Assembly: GCA_037962975.1 (NCBI GenBank)
Contig: CM075675.1
Coordinates: 45,058,501-45,122,500 of the forward strand
Origin: Clitoria ternatea
Taxonomy: Eukaryota; Streptophyta; Magnoliopsida; Fabales; Fabaceae
Reading direction: 5' to 3'
DNA: 64,000 bases
A program made the position numbers and the translations under genes. The notes beneath the pieces are model-generated. The model did not search any database. It was not told the origin of the DNA and saw nothing but the letters and a program-made list of their open reading frames with translations. Of this stretch, positions 11,500 to 24,213 are shown in pieces; position 1 is the first letter of the stretch; every line of letters begins with the position of its first letter.

Positions 11500-13324
11500 C
11501 ATATATGTGGCAGTGAGTTGTCTATGAATACCTTGTTCATTACAAAATTCAACAAACCCCTTTGGAGGTGTATTCTCCCCCTCTATCGGTACGCAAAATT
11601 TCGATAAAGACACTAGCTTGTTTTTCAACTAATGCTTTAAATTTCTTTAATACATTAAGTGCTTCACCTTTCTTAGTAAGAAAATACACCTAAACTTTCC
11701 TATTAAAATCATCAACGAAAATGAGTATGTATCTTTTATTTCCATTAGATGTAGGATTGATAGGGCCACAGATGTCAGAATGAATACGCTGTAGTAACTG
11801 AAATGCACACCAATTACCTTGTCATGGGAAAGGATCTCTTTGATGCTTTCCTTTGAGGCAATGTTTACAAAGTTGAGTTGGAGACTTAAAAGATGGGTAG
11901 CCCTTTCACCATATCATGCTCTAATAAAGTTTTCAATCCACTATAGCTCAAGTGACCATAACGAGAGCGCCTAACTTGAGTTGGTGGTACTCAACTGGCT
12001 TCAAAGCAATTATAGGAGGCTATAGATTTTAGAGTGATAGTAAACATACGATTAGTATTCATAAAGGTTTCAAAAATTAGGCCCTATCCTTGAAACACTC
12101 CACACTTGTTTTACTTTATTTCAATACTCAATCCTTTCTTTAGAAGTTAACCCACACTGAATAAATTACTTTTTAGCACAGGCACATAAAAGACATCATT
12201 AACTAAATGTATAACTTCATTAATTAGAAGTTTAACAGTACCCTTCCCAACTATTTTTAATGCATAATTATTCCTTAATTTCACTTCATTAAAAAAGAAA
12301 GAATTGATAGAAGAAAACTAGTCTTTTCTACCTGTCATGTGATTGTTGCAACCTGAATAACATATCTTATGCATTTGACTTTTCATCTATTGAAAGTTGT
12401 GCCATGAGTAACACTGCTTTTTCTCTACCTTTAACATAATTTGCTCTCATGTCCCGTCACTTATTTAGGCATTCACATTAGAAATGTTCGAACTCATGGC
12501 AGTAATAACACTTTATTGTTGCCCTGTCTATAGGTTGTCTACTTCCTCTGTCTTTACCTCTTCCTCATGCAACACCCCCTAAAAAACACTTTTTCCCCAA
12601 CCACGACCAGCACTTGCCTCATCTTGTGAAACCTTCAACACTTGCTCTTCATGTGAATTATGGACATTCATTCATTACTCATGCACTAAGAGACTGCTTT
12701 GGAGCTCATCTACAGTCATGAAAATTCAAATCATGAGACTTTTCAATGGAACACACTATGTAATCCTACCTCAAGTTCATTGAATGAAGAATCTTTTCAA
12801 TAATGCTGAGGTCAGACACTTTTTCACCACACCTTCTCATCTTATTTGCAATTATGAAAGTTTGAGTAAAATAGTCATTAATTGATTCTTTATTCTTCAT
12901 TTGTAGAGTCTCCCATTCGCATCGTAGGGCTTGCAATTGAGCTCGCTTCACTCTAGCGATGCCTTGGTATTTTTATTTCAGTAAGTCCTAAATCTCTTTC
13001 AACGTCTCTTATTTTAAAATTGTTTCAATTCAATCAATAGCTTGAAACAAATAGTTTTACACCTTTAAATCTTTTAATTTCAACTCCTCCAATTTTCTTC
13101 TCATTATCTGGTATGGTATCCTCATCAACATGTTGGGGAATCCCTAAAGCTATAAGATCCTAATATGTTTTTTGACCTTAGGAAGTTCTCAATTAGCGTT
13201 GCCCAATGTTTGTAATGCTCATTCAATTTTGGAATCGCACGTTGCACGAAATTGTTATCTATATTCGCCATGATAGAAGTTTATCGCATCCTTTCACCGA
13301 TGACCAACCAACTTTGATACCAGT
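11500..13324 (-). pseudogene. Decayed Copia element: gag and integrase, minus strand
   Basis: Gag starts at the ATG complementary to 13269-13271 (MANIDNNFVQ). A CCHC-like region is traceable near 12480, and the integrase core (FVDDFNRKV, then TDRGGEYTS) lies at about 11560-11750. A Met-tRNA-type primer site (TGGTATCAAAGTTGG on the sense strand) is at 13308-13322. Many stops and shifts occur. Reverse transcriptase and RNase H are missing: the sequence breaks at 11500, where the plus-strand Copia LTR abuts. Confidence 0.75.
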
Positions 13325-13347
13325 TGTTATCACACAAAGACAGATTT
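13325..13347 (-). repeat. End of the minus-strand Copia 5' LTR, interrupted
   Basis: TGTTATCACACAAAG begins two bases beyond the primer site, where an LTR end is expected. After 23 bp it is broken by the 13348-17863 insertion. The likely continuation starts at 17864. Confidence 0.5.
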
Positions 13348-14589
13348 TGTAAGACCCTACCCTTAATTTCCATTATTTTTAATCTGTTTTATTAAAATCC
13401 CAATATTTTCTTTGCAAAATATTTCATTAATAATTTCCCAAACCTTCTACAAAGTCAAAGGACTCCTAAGCAACATCTATATATAGCGTTCCCATAGCTT
13501 ATGGATCATCTTCACTAAGTAAAATATGCATAAATGGAAACAAAGGTCTGGCGCTACGTGTGAGCCCTAACCTTCGTAGCGCAAGCCCCACACAACGCGT
13601 GGGCATGACAGTAGCAGCAATGTTGCTGTCATGGATTTTAGGCCATTTGGCCAACTTCCGACCTAACCAATTGACCCGTTTTAGATCCGATTGCCATAAA
13701 ACTTCACGGGCCATATGTTTTCCCTATTTTGAAACTGTTGGCGCTATCCGTTAGCCAAAATTCCATCACATGAGTGAGTTATGTGCAAAAATGCATTTAA
13801 ATCAAAATAAGGTAAATGCATGCACCAAACTCATCATATAAGCTTCAAACTAAGTAATGCCGACATACACAACTCACAAATGATGTAGGTAACCTATCGG
13901 GCCCTTTCGAGGGTCTGAAAACCCGTCGGATCTCGAAATCATCTATTCAGTTCCTAAATTCCATATCTTTACCTATTTTTATAATTATGCATAGTATACC
14001 TTAATCATCATCACATCAACCATACAATTCACAATCACACTCGACATAAAGATTACACACACATCACAATACCTGCCCATTTTACGTAATTATACAATGG
14101 CTCTACGCCACACAACTACACATACATAATGATACTATAATTCCACAAGCATAACTTGAACATCCCAAACACATGAATATAGCTAACATACACTAGAATT
14201 AATCACTACCCAGATGGCTCCATACCATTTAGTACTAACACACATTTGGTACTAATTAAACTTACACACTCTATATCAACAGCTTAATATAAATCTACAT
14301 TTCCAATCATTAAACAAATTAACCATCGTTATATTTTAACTTCTTTGTCGCTTTGACCTCATTTAATGCTTACCTTCACGGTGTCCATTAGCAACCTGCT
14401 ACCAGTCACTAAAACCACAATAAAAGAGGGTGAATGACTAGCATTAAGAATTAATATAGAAATAAATACACGAATGCTAGGAAAAGCATAATCTAGCTAC
14501 ATTCCTATTTAACAGTAGTATTCATTGTCACTTTTCAAGCATTATTATTGAATCATCACCATCAAGCTAAACCATATCATTCTATACTA

Positions 14590-14714
14590 ACTCAATCGCA
14601 TATATATCCTCCAACAAGCATGTCAATCAATCGTATCAGAATCACTATCGCACACCATCACCAATTATTTATTTCATTTCACATAACACACCAGATATAT
14701 AAATATAACTCAAT

Positions 14715-14758
<44 letters not shown>

Positions 14759-14870
14759 TATATATCGTCCAACAAGCATGTCAATCAATCGCATCAGAAT
14801 CACTATCGCACGCCATCACCAATTATTTATTTCATTTCATATAACACACCAGATATATAAACATATTCAC
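14590..14870. repeat. Tandem duplication (~175 bp spacing) with AT microsatellite
   Basis: A block starting with CCAACAAGCATGTCAATCAA (about 14611) recurs at about 14769 with a few substitutions. An (AT)n run at 14720-14766 separates the two copies and is probably unstable in length. Confidence 0.75.
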
Positions 14871-14899
14871 ATAACACGACAAATATATAAACATATTCA

Positions 14900-15110
14900 C
14901 TTTGGTTCATGCATATGTCCCTCCTACTAGAAGCCTGCCAGAAGCCGCTCCTTGTCCGTGCCTATGCCCTGACTATCACTCCATGCCCTTAACAATGTCT
15001 GGGATGTCACATTCCCCGCTGGAAGTTTGCCAGGAGCCGCTCCTTATCCGTGCACATGCACCGACGATCACTTCCCACCTTCAACAGCGCTGAGATATCG
15101 TATGACCACC
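14900..15110. repeat. Imperfect ~120-bp direct repeat
   Basis: A segment with AGCCGCTCCTTGTCCGTG (near 14943) recurs as AGCCGCTCCTTATCCGTG (near 15035), each followed by a related GACTATCACT/GACGATCACT stretch. Non-coding; part of the solo LTR. Confidence 0.55.
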
Positions 15111-15127
15111 GATATGAATATCATTAC

Positions 15128-15778
15128 ATGGCAAGTAGGGATGTCAAAGCAGGTTGAGCCTGGCGGGCCGGCTCGCCAACCAGCCTAAAACGGGCAGGGC
15201 GAGTTGACTAAATTTATCTCACAGTGGGTTCAAAATTAGCCTGCCTCACCTCGTATTTTGGTGGGTTGTTGGCGGGCTGGGTTGGCCCAACGAGTTATAT
15301 GATATTTTATTTTAAAAATAGTAATATAATATTAATAATATCTTATAAAAATTTTCTAATTTTTTCATAGCATATCACTTTGATTGATGTTTGAGTTAAA
15401 ATTATTAATATAATTATATTCATTTTTTTAATTTTTATTACTTTTTTGTTTTAATTTAATTAACTTTTTCTTATTAAAAAAATAAATTAATTGATTTATA
15501 TTAATTTATATTAATTTATATTAATTTATATTTTTTAAGCAGACCAACCATTAACCAACTTCTCATTAAAAACTTTTTTTTTCAAATATTAAAAATAATT
15601 TTAATTTTTTAAAGGTTGACGCCAACCCGCCTCGCCTCGCCCCGCCATCAAAACGGGGTGAGCTAGAAATTTTGACTCGCCTCCGTAGGGGGCCAAACTC
15701 GCCCCACCTCGTATTTTGGCGGGTTGGTGACAGGGCGGGGTGGGGCGGCTAACCCGTATTGACATCCCTAATGACAAG
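15128..15778. mobile_element. hAT-type MITE, 635 bp
   Basis: The element spans 15136-15770. It begins TAGGGATGTCAA and ends with the exact inverted copy TTGACATCCCTA. Flanking 8-bp repeats ATGGCAAG (15128-15135) and ATGACAAG (15771-15778) match at 7 of 8 positions, the length typical of hAT insertions. Both arms are GC-rich (GGCGGGTTGG types) and the centre is AT-rich. No transposase. Confidence 0.88.
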
Positions 15779-16656
15779 CATATAAAACGTAAATGACTCT
15801 CAGATAGATAATATAACGCTCTAGTATCTGAATACTAAAAGGATCGACCTTCAGCTGTGGGTCCTACTAGACACCCCGTGAACCCTACTTGGTTCACTAA
15901 ACCCAACTTGGCTCCCCCTCAACCACTGTCCTACTTGACCACTGGGTAGCTCAACTAGCCACGGAAGCCAAAAGCGAGGGTAACATATACTGTCGGTCGT
16001 CCTCAACCACATAAATCACATAATTAGTCATTTCTTACTCAATTGACATAGAAGCCCCACCTTTTTAATCATTCAGGGTGGCCACACAGACCCTATCCCA
16101 AACATAATATGATATATCATAAAGCATCACCTCATCAATAAACAATAACAATCACACACCTTCATTCTCATGTACAACAATATACTTTCATACATGCCAC
16201 ATCTTAATTCACATGGATTATAAAATCTCAGTTTCACTTAACATACTCACCACATCATATCATACATACACATATCACATCATTAATATATTATATCATT
16301 ACACTCATCAATTCAACATTAACTATCAACATACATCATCATCATCTTTAACTCACTAACATATCCTAACAAGGATCATCAATCAAGACCATACTCATGA
16401 TATCCATATACATATAAATATATAACATTACTATCATTATTAGCAACATGTCATTTACTCTATCCTTACTCATTAACTTAAAATCCAATCATCATTTCAT
16501 TCTAACTTTATCCATATTATTTTCATATGAGGATTATTCACTATTACTTGTAACCTCACATCTACTCATATAGCCTTATTATCTCACTAACATTATTTAT
16601 GCATTATCAATTACAAATTATCATATCTCTCAATATTTGCTTTTCACTTACCCATC

Positions 16657-16664
16657 TTTCTCTT

Positions 16665-16716
<52 letters not shown>

Positions 16717-16718
16717 TT
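16657..16718. repeat. Compound microsatellite (CT)n(AC)n(AT)n
   Basis: Consecutive runs of TC, AC and AT dinucleotides. Any apparent reading frame across it is simple-sequence translation. Confidence 0.95.
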
Positions 16719-17863
16719 ATGTATGTGCATACCCCGCTTAACTCACCTATTTTATTAGCTATCATATACATGCTTTACACTATGTTACTTCACAAATTTA
16801 CCTATTCCATATAAGCTATTCAATAATCTCCTAATCATCACACATCGACACATTTTATTGCATGTTTAGCCATTCATTTATTGCTTATTTATCATTTCCA
16901 AGGTTTATAGTGCATCCTTACTTTCTCGTTCTCTAATCTTTTATCATTAGATTTCTAAATTTAATTAAAGCATCTAATAGTAACTATAATATACCCTATT
17001 TCTTATCCACCAATGGTGCAAATAAGTTTCTACATTGATCTTAACCCGACATACCCCCTTACCTCGATTCCGAGCTTTCCGAATCTTTGCATCAACTTCT
17101 GGTTCCTTCTAAAACCCACCAAACTTTATGATTAAGGATTAAAGAATTATCAATTAATGTCCTAATCACCGAAACCATTACCCATAATCTCAAAAAAATT
17201 TCGACTTCAATTCAAGGTTATTAAAACTTACCGTTTCCATTTCCGACTCTTATTTTTAAGTTCCATCGTGTCGAACGACCTTCCGACCCTTAATACGAAA
17301 CCTACAATTGTCGAAATACGAAACCCATTAGCTTTTCTTTGTACCCATCATCCTAGGAGCAATATGCAAGTCTCCCTTTGCCATAAAATGCAAAATCAAA
17401 AGCTTCCCCATCACCATGCAACCCGCGGTTATAGAGAGAAAGAGAAAGGGAGAATAAGAAACTTAAAATTGATAACTCCTCTAGACATACCTTGCTTCCT
17501 TGAAGATAAAGATGTAATCAATTCCAAGATTTTGCCAATAATTAACTTAGATTAAATTCCTAGGGCTTGAAAGGGATGAAAAAGAAAGAAGGGTTCCCAA
17601 AATTTTATTTTTAGCTTTTGTTTTATGTTATAGCCCTTAAATGTTATAATTCTGATCGCGACTCTGACGCTACACGTCAACTCCAAAATTTTACCCTGAC
17701 GCTACGTGTCAATTGGACACTATGTGTAAGGAAAACTCCATAAATCCCCCTTTTAAGTTATTTTTAAATTACAGAAATGCCATATACCCTTAATTATCAT
17801 ACTTTATACTTATTTGCATATTCATTATTCCTTTTTAAATACAAAAACACATGGGATGTTACA

Positions 17864-18519
17864 AATTTTAAGAATTAAAACCCAAAAGAGGTGAATTTAT
17901 AGACTTCGCTCTATATCTGATGAACTAGAAAATAGGTAATTACCCCACATACTAACAATATGGTTCTCAACGTGAATAACAAAAAAATTGACAGATTTAA
18001 AACTTCTAATCTAGAAACACTTAGACTCAAACAACCACGATGAAGTCACAATGAAACTATGTTTAATTGTTACATACTTTATTTGAAGAAGAAGAAACAT
18101 TCTATTTAAAAAAAAGCCCCCTAATCAGAAAAAAACACATTGGCATTGAAATTCTAATGTTTGAGACACGAGCTTAACTTAACGTTCTTTATGACACTTT
18201 TGTTTTTGGTAAACTTTATGACACTCAAATGCTGTACAGGACAACTTTGCTAACTCAATCAAATGAAGTTGATTCACCAAATAAATAAATAAATAAATGA
18301 AGTTGACAAATATTGATTGACACGCTTTATTGTCAACACTTACAGGATCAAGGTGGTTCAAACAAAAAAAAGAAAATAATACCACCAAAGTAAACTCAAA
18401 CCAAAGTCCCAAAAAGTTACTATAAACCTTATTTTTTTAAGAATATTACATATTACATTGTGTATTATTGTCCTCAACACAAATTACTCTAGTTTTTTTA
18501 ATTAAAAAACACTATTACA
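17864..18519. other. Probable remainder of Copia LTR and unassigned DNA
   Basis: AATTTTAAGAATTAAAACCC follows the solo LTR and reads on plausibly from the interrupted Copia LTR at 13347. The far LTR edge could not be fixed. No gene is seen. Confidence 0.4.
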
Positions 18520-18564
18520 ATTTCTTATGCATTTTTTTGGTAAAATAAGAAGAACAAGAAACGA

Positions 18565-21500
18565 CTACAACAAAAGATCTAAAGTTAACAAAGAAACAAT
18601 AGATATTGGAGGAGTAGGCCAGATGAGCAAGCGTTCCTCCAAGTTCCTTTCAAGACTAGCAAGTTTGTCGGCAATGTGGTTGTGCTCGCGCGGTATAAGA
18701 TTGATCATCACAATCCATGGCCAGGATAGCATATCTCTAACCGCTTGAACCTCGGAACGGTACCAATGCTTATTCAGATTCATGTTGGGTTGTAAGGATG
18801 TGTAGACGTCCATAGAATCTACTTCGCATATGATGAACGAGTGATGCCTGTCCCAAGCGATTTGAAGACCCGTTTTCAGGGCTCTGAGTTCTGCAAGAAA
18901 AGGATTACCCAAGCCAAAGGAGCAGGAGAAGCCCGTGACCCATCGTCCAGAGGAATCCCGGATAAGACCTCCACCACTCATAACTTCCGACGAGGGTAAG
19001 TAACTACCATCTACATTTAGTTTCATGAATTTTTCCGGAGGAGGGGCCCATCCAGAAGATGAAGGCACGAGGCCAGTAACCGAGTTGTGAGGATTGCCAA
19101 TCATTGCTGTCAAAACAACCTGCCTAACAACATATCCAACCGTCCAGGATCGATCCTCAAATATGTCATGGTTCCTCCACTTCCAAGCCCACCAAGCACA
19201 AGCTATAGCGAGAATAGGGTTGCGCAGACCAACAACATAAGTAACCCAAGCCATCAAATCCCCCTGGAAATGCTGAATAACATCAATTAATCCTAATCTG
19301 GACCATAAAATAAGGGAGGAGGGGCACTGAAAGAGGATGTGAGCTACAGACTCCACAGGGTCTTGGCACCTAATACACTGCGCAGACATGGCAAGGCAAC
19401 AATACGTCCTTTTAAGGTTCGTTGGGAGGATTTCTCTGGCAATCTGCCAGATGAAAAATCGAAATTTTTCAGGAATCTTGAGGCGCCAAATTCTCTTCCA
19501 CAAGCTACAGTAAGGATCAGTGTTTTCTTGATGGAGCCAAGCATAGGCGTTAGCTGTAGAGAACGTACCAGACACAGAACCTGTCCAAGCAAAAGAGTCA
19601 CTCCCAGTCGGAACAGGGGGAATGTTATAGGAAGTAATCAACGATGATATATCAGAAGTCAGTGGAGTAGCAAGAGAAGTAAGATCCCAAGTGCCATTAG
19701 ACCAGAGGCTATTAACTTTTTTATCAGTATCAGAAATATGAACATATGGGATCTGATTACACAATGGCCCTGTCCCAGTCCAGTCCTCATACCAAAGATT
19801 CGACTGACCATCGCCTAATTGAACTTGAAAACCTCCTATAAGTTTCTCCTTTGCTCTCATCAAGCTCCTCCAAGTGCTGGAGCCATGGAGATTTGCATTA
19901 TGAACCAGTAAAGAATCCTGCTCCATATACTTAGCCCTTACCAGGTTCACCCATGGCTTATCTTCCATAAAAATAATGGAAGCAACCGATTTACCAAGGA
20001 GAGAAATATTAGCATCCCGAGTCTTCCTAAACCCCAGACCACCATTGCTTTTAGATTTTTGTAATTCCCCCCAAGCAATTGTGTGCCATGATCTCCTATC
20101 ATTATTCCTAGACCAGTAAAAAGTTCTTGCTAGTTTATCGATTTCATTACAAACATAATCCGGAAGCCATTGGGTCTGCATTTCATATATTGGCATGGAT
20201 TGGATAACTGACTTTATAAGACACGTCTTTCCAGCCTTGTTAAGCAGCTTGCTTTTCCATGAAGCTAGCCGATTCTTGATTTTATCCAATAAAGGAGTAA
20301 AGTAGGCTCTGTTCCTTCTTCCTTGATGTAAGGAGATCCCCAAGTACTTGCCTAAATCAAAAGCACGCCTGAACCCTGAGATACTGGATAACTGATTAGC
20401 TACACCATTTGGAACACCAGAAGAGAATTTCACACGGGATTTATCCATATTGATCTTTAATCCCGAAGCCTTGCAGAAGATATCCAGAGTTTTTGAAACA
20501 TTACGCATCTGAGTAGGCGTAGCTCTACAGAAAAGGAGCACATCATCTGCAAAGAAAAGGTAAGGTATCTCTGGGCCATTAGGAGACGCTTTCACAGGTA
20601 CCCAAGAGCCATTTTACAATTGGGACTGTATAAGAAGAGATAGGCGTTCCATACAAAGAACAAACAGATAAGGTGATAGGGGGTCTCCTTGACGAAGACC
20701 TCTAGAAGGAACAAAACTAGGCAGTTAAGTCCCATTCCACATAACCGACATGCTAGAAGCTCGAACTCCTCACATCAAAAGCCGTGTAGTTTCAACAGGA
20801 AAACCGAAAGCAAGGAGAGTAGATTGGAGATAATCCCAGTTCACCCTATCATAAGCCTTTTCCAAATCCACTTTGATAGCAGCTAGACCTTTTTTACTTC
20901 GATTCTTATGAATAGTATGCATCATTTCTTGAGCAATCAAGATATTATCTTTCGTGCCTCGACCTGGGATAAAGCTCCCTTGAAGAGGACCTATCAGAGT
21001 ATTCAGGAGAGGGCGAATCCGATTCACAAGAACCTTAGAAATAATCTTGTAAGCAACGTTACAAAGACTTATAGGACGAAAATCCTTCAAAAAGCGCGGA
21101 TGATCCACCTTCAGAATTAGCACAATTAGAGTATTAAGAAGAGCAGGGTCAGCCTGACCTGACAAAAAAAACTTGTTGTACCATACGAGTGACATCCGGA
21201 CCAACCACATGCCAGTACCTTTTGTAGAAGAAAGCTTGGAAACCATCCAGACCAGGCGCTTTAAAGGATTGCATACCAAACACCGCTAGCCTTACCTCGT
21301 CTGAGGATACTGGAGCAAGCAGAGTTTGGGTTGCCTCAGCTGAAAGAGTAGGAGTCTGGATGTCATAGATAATATTCCTTGTAACCTGCACATCAGCAGT
21401 AAATAAATTTCTATAAAAGTTAGTTGCCTCTTGGGTCAGCTTTTCCTGATCAGTACACCAGTTACCATCAGGCATTAGAAGACCATGCATTTTATTGCGC

Positions 21501-22624
21501 CTCCTCCTTGTAACCATCTGTGCATGAAAGAATTTTGAGTTTCGATCCCCGAATCTGACCCAACTCTCTCTGGACTTCTGGAACCAAAGCAACTCTTCCT
21601 GAACAAGGATATCTTCATATTCCTTAGAGAGATATTCCTCCAACAAAATCAGGCTATGCCATTCCTCATGCTCCAACTGTTTCTGAACACCTCTAAGTCT
21701 GGTTTCCACCTGCTTTTTACGAGCTATAATATTCCCAAAAACTTGTTTATTAAAAATTTCAGACCCCTGTTGAACAGATTTAAGCTTACAAGGAACATTA
21801 CCACTTCCAGCTCCCCAGGTATTTTTGAGAAGGTCCTCATACTGTGGATGGGTTGCCCAAGCTGCCTGAAAACGAAAGGGTCTTTTACCCGGACCCCCTG
21901 GAGACCCCCTACACCTTAACAAGATTGGGGAGTGGTCTGAGGCAACACGATCAAGATTCTCCACAAAACCCTCAGGAAACATGGTACGCCAAGGTATATC
22001 ACAGAGGGCACGATCAAGACGCTTGGACAAACGTTGTCTGATGCCAGCTGGACGAACCCAGGTAAACTTCTGACCAATACAACCCAAGTCTAGAAGATCA
22101 CATTTATCCATCATACTTAAGAACCCATCAGCAGCCACACGGTTGAATTTCCCCCCTTTAACTTCGGATACATTGGTGACTTCATTAAAATCCCCTAGTA
22201 AAACCCAAGGGTACTGAATAGAGTTCCTTAGGAGCACCAGATAATCCCATAACAGCTTGCGCTCATAAAACTGAGGTTTAGCATAAACGGCAGAACACAT
22301 CCAAGTCTGGTTTCCTTGATTAATCTTCACTGTAACAATCTGTAAGTGAACATCAATGACTTCCACTTGACATGGAGCCAGACTATTTGAGAGAATCCAG
22401 ATCCCACCACTATGACCCGAAGCCTCCATGATACCCTTCTTTTCAAATCCTATGTTCTTCCAAAAGATTTCTGCTCGTGAAAATTGACAATGAGTCTCAA
22501 GAATAATAAAAATATCAGGGTGATGTTTTTTAACTAATTCTCGAGCATAACGCCGTCCACGAGCATTCATAGCTCCACGAACATTCCATGCAATGATATT
22601 AAAAGGTGGACTGATCATAGGCAC
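18565..22624 (-). pseudogene. LINE ORF2: endonuclease, reverse transcriptase, RNase H (broken)
   Basis: It starts at the ATG complementary to 22622-22624 (MPMISPPFNIIAWNVRG). The AP-endonuclease core includes NIIAWNVRG, LLGDFNE and SDHSPI. A frame change occurs at an eight-base A run (plus strand 21169-21176), between VQQVFF and LSGQADPALL. RT motifs FRPISLCNVAYKI, KVDLEKAYDRVNW and FFADDVLLF are present. Three stops lie between about 20770 and 20625. Beyond them the frame 18565-20595 is open and includes a Cys-rich zf-RVT-like region and a C-terminal RNase H with KLNVDGSY, AELRALKTGL and EVDSM. The enzyme would nick DNA and copy element RNA. The few lesions suggest a fairly young copy. Confidence 0.9.
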
Positions 22625-22645
22625 TGAACTGTGGATCAGAACACA

Positions 22646-24187
22646 TCAACAGGAAACCCCGTCTGGAGGCTTCTGCGTAAATACAAACATTTGTTCCTTA
22701 TCAGCAGAGCTGGTTCCTTGGTCACTATTAGAAGGGCACTGTGGATGGTTAGCGCCAAAAGAAAACATTGTTTCTTCATTATGGTGCAAACTAGTTGAGG
22801 AATTATCCTCCATTTTACGCAAACCATGCTGCTCCATCCCATAATCTCGTGCATGAACGCCTGGGCAGCTTGACGTGTGAGTACGGGTAGCCGTTGCTGG
22901 TCCTCTTGGTTTCATGCGCATGATAGGTGAGTTAGTAGGTGGATAAATATTAAATTCTCCTTGGTGCTGATCCAAGTCATCCATTGTTGTCCCCTGCATG
23001 TTTATGCGCGTAGATAATGGGAATGTTGGCTGACTATTTAAATTATCTTGGTGGAGATCCAAGTCACCTGCATGTGGACTGCTACCATGCGTTCTCTCCC
23101 TGCTCTCACGTGAAGGAGTTGGGCGTCTAGGCCTCTTGTAGCGCGTGGAAGGGATAGTGGTTTTCATGTGGTCACGTGAAGGACCATTAGAAAAGTGTTG
23201 AAAGGCTCCACTCATGCTGGTAGTGCCCGGTTTCCAGGACTCATTCTCCTTACTTAATGCAATAGTGTTTGGTTTTTTATTATTTCTTTTCACCACAATC
23301 CATTCCCCATGCGTTGATTCCGGCACCAAATTATTAGTTAATTCTGGATTAGCCTCTGTATTTTCCGGTTGAGCTACGTCGGGGGATTTCGCCGGAGCAT
23401 GATTTTCTTGTCTAACATCCGGGCACTGTCTCAACAGATGTCCGTATCTCCCACATGAAGAACAAAGGAGGTGTAGACCTTCATACTCTATCTTATACCA
23501 GATGTTCCTTAAGCAGAATTTACCTACTACTGGTTTATCAAGGTCTACTTCCACACACACCCGAGCAAAGCGACCCCTTTCCATTTGTAAGGTGCGCATA
23601 TCCACCTTGTATGGAGTCCCAACTGCAGAAGCCAAAGTTAAAAGAACACTTTCGTTGTAAAATTCAAGACCCAACCCTGGGAACCGAATCCAAACAAGCG
23701 TTTTGTCTATCTTTGCTTGAGAAGCCACAAAATCAGGATGCCAATGCATAACTGAGAGGTAGTGATCAAAGATTAGCCAAGGACCCTTCATGATCACCCT
23801 CTCCTTTTCCTCAGCTACATCAAACTTGACCAGGAAGAAGCCATGCCCAACATCGATTAGATCAAACCCACCATTCAGTTTCCAAGTCTGTTGCAGTTTT
23901 CCTTTCATGAGAGCAAACCCAAGTGTCTTTCCTAGCAGTTTCACCACCAGACAATCCTTCCATGGTTGACAGAGACGCTGATAGTCATCTTCCTCCATGG
24001 TAAATCTGGGTAGCAATCTGTTATCATTATCGAGAGTCATGACTCCTCTCTTAATCAGATTCTCCACTGGTTGAGGGTCTCCAGTCGCCCTTCCCAGCAC
24101 CTTTTCTTTAAAAGAAACGCGTATGTCAGGCGGTTTGGGAGGTACCTGCCCTCTCCCACCACCAGCGCCAGCGTTGTCAACATTCAT
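22646..24187 (-). CDS. LINE ORF1: DUF4283 and CCHC zinc-knuckle RNA-binding protein
   Basis: A full 513-codon frame from the ATG complementary to 24185-24187 to its stop at 22646. The first part is Gly/Pro-rich, then a DUF4283-like domain at about residues 60-180 (KLLGKTLGFALMKGKLQ, VIMKGPWLIFDHYLSV). A CX2CX4HX4C knuckle CSSCGRYGHLLRQC lies near residues 243-256. The remainder is a low-complexity Ser/Thr/Asn/His-rich tail. Plant LINE ORF1 proteins of this build bind element RNA. It is intact while ORF2 is broken, so it could still be translated if transcribed. The 21-base gap before ORF2 suggests reinitiation for ORF2. Confidence 0.88.
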   Translation of the reverse strand: MNVDNAGAGGGRGQVPPKPPDIRVSFKEKVLGRATGDPQPVENLIKRGVMTLDNDNRLLPRFTMEEDDYQRLCQPWKDCLVVKLLGKTLGFALMKGKLQQTWKLNGGFDLIDVGHGFFLVKFDVAEEKERVIMKGPWLIFDHYLSVMHWHPDFVASQAKIDKTLVWIRFPGLGLEFYNESVLLTLASAVGTPYKVDMRTLQMERGRFARVCVEVDLDKPVVGKFCLRNIWYKIEYEGLHLLCSSCGRYGHLLRQCPDVRQENHAPAKSPDVAQPENTEANPELTNNLVPESTHGEWIVVKRNNKKPNTIALSKENESWKPGTTSMSGAFQHFSNGPSRDHMKTTIPSTRYKRPRRPTPSRESRERTHGSSPHAGDLDLHQDNLNSQPTFPLSTRINMQGTTMDDLDQHQGEFNIYPPTNSPIMRMKPRGPATATRTHTSSCPGVHARDYGMEQHGLRKMEDNSSTSLHHNEETMFSFGANHPQCPSNSDQGTSSADKEQMFVFTQKPPDGVSC

Positions 24188-24213
24188 TTCTTCTCATTAT
24201 TTCTTATGCATTT

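Larger units (their letters stand above)
13348..17863 (-). mobile_element. 4.5-kb non-coding solo-LTR-like unit (large-LTR gypsy type)
   Basis: The unit starts TGTAAGACCCTACCC and ends GGGATGTTACA, so the ends are inverted relatives (TGTAAGACCC / TGTAACATCCC). It holds no gag or pol. Flanks GATTT and AATTT give a 4/5 target match. Landmarks resemble those of the chromovirus LTRs at 50.9 and 58.8 kb: an early palindrome cluster, a nearby IATTGCYATAAAACTTCA-like stretch (13689-13710) and a GTCACTAAAACCACA motif (14405-14420). A Tekay/Del-like solo LTR is the best reading; a non-autonomous large element is possible. Palindromes TGACGCTACACGTCA and TGACGCTACGTGTCA stand at 17665 and 17697, with related copies at 13549-13605. 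Confidence 0.6.
18520..24213 (-). mobile_element. L1-type LINE, nearly full length, 15-bp target duplication
   Basis: The element occupies 18535-24198. Direct repeats ATTTCTTATGCATTT flank it at 18520-18534 and 24199-24213. On the sense strand it has ORF1, a short gap, ORF2 and a very short A-tail (plus-strand T run 18535-18538). This is the hallmark of target-primed insertion. Only 11 bases precede the ORF1 ATG, so the 5' end is either a little truncated or naturally short. It ends under 1 kb upstream of the host gene's first exon, on the opposite strand. Confidence 0.92.

Noticed and set aside
14548..14844. Open frame of 98 codons
   Set aside because: Translation of an AT microsatellite and a tandem repeat.
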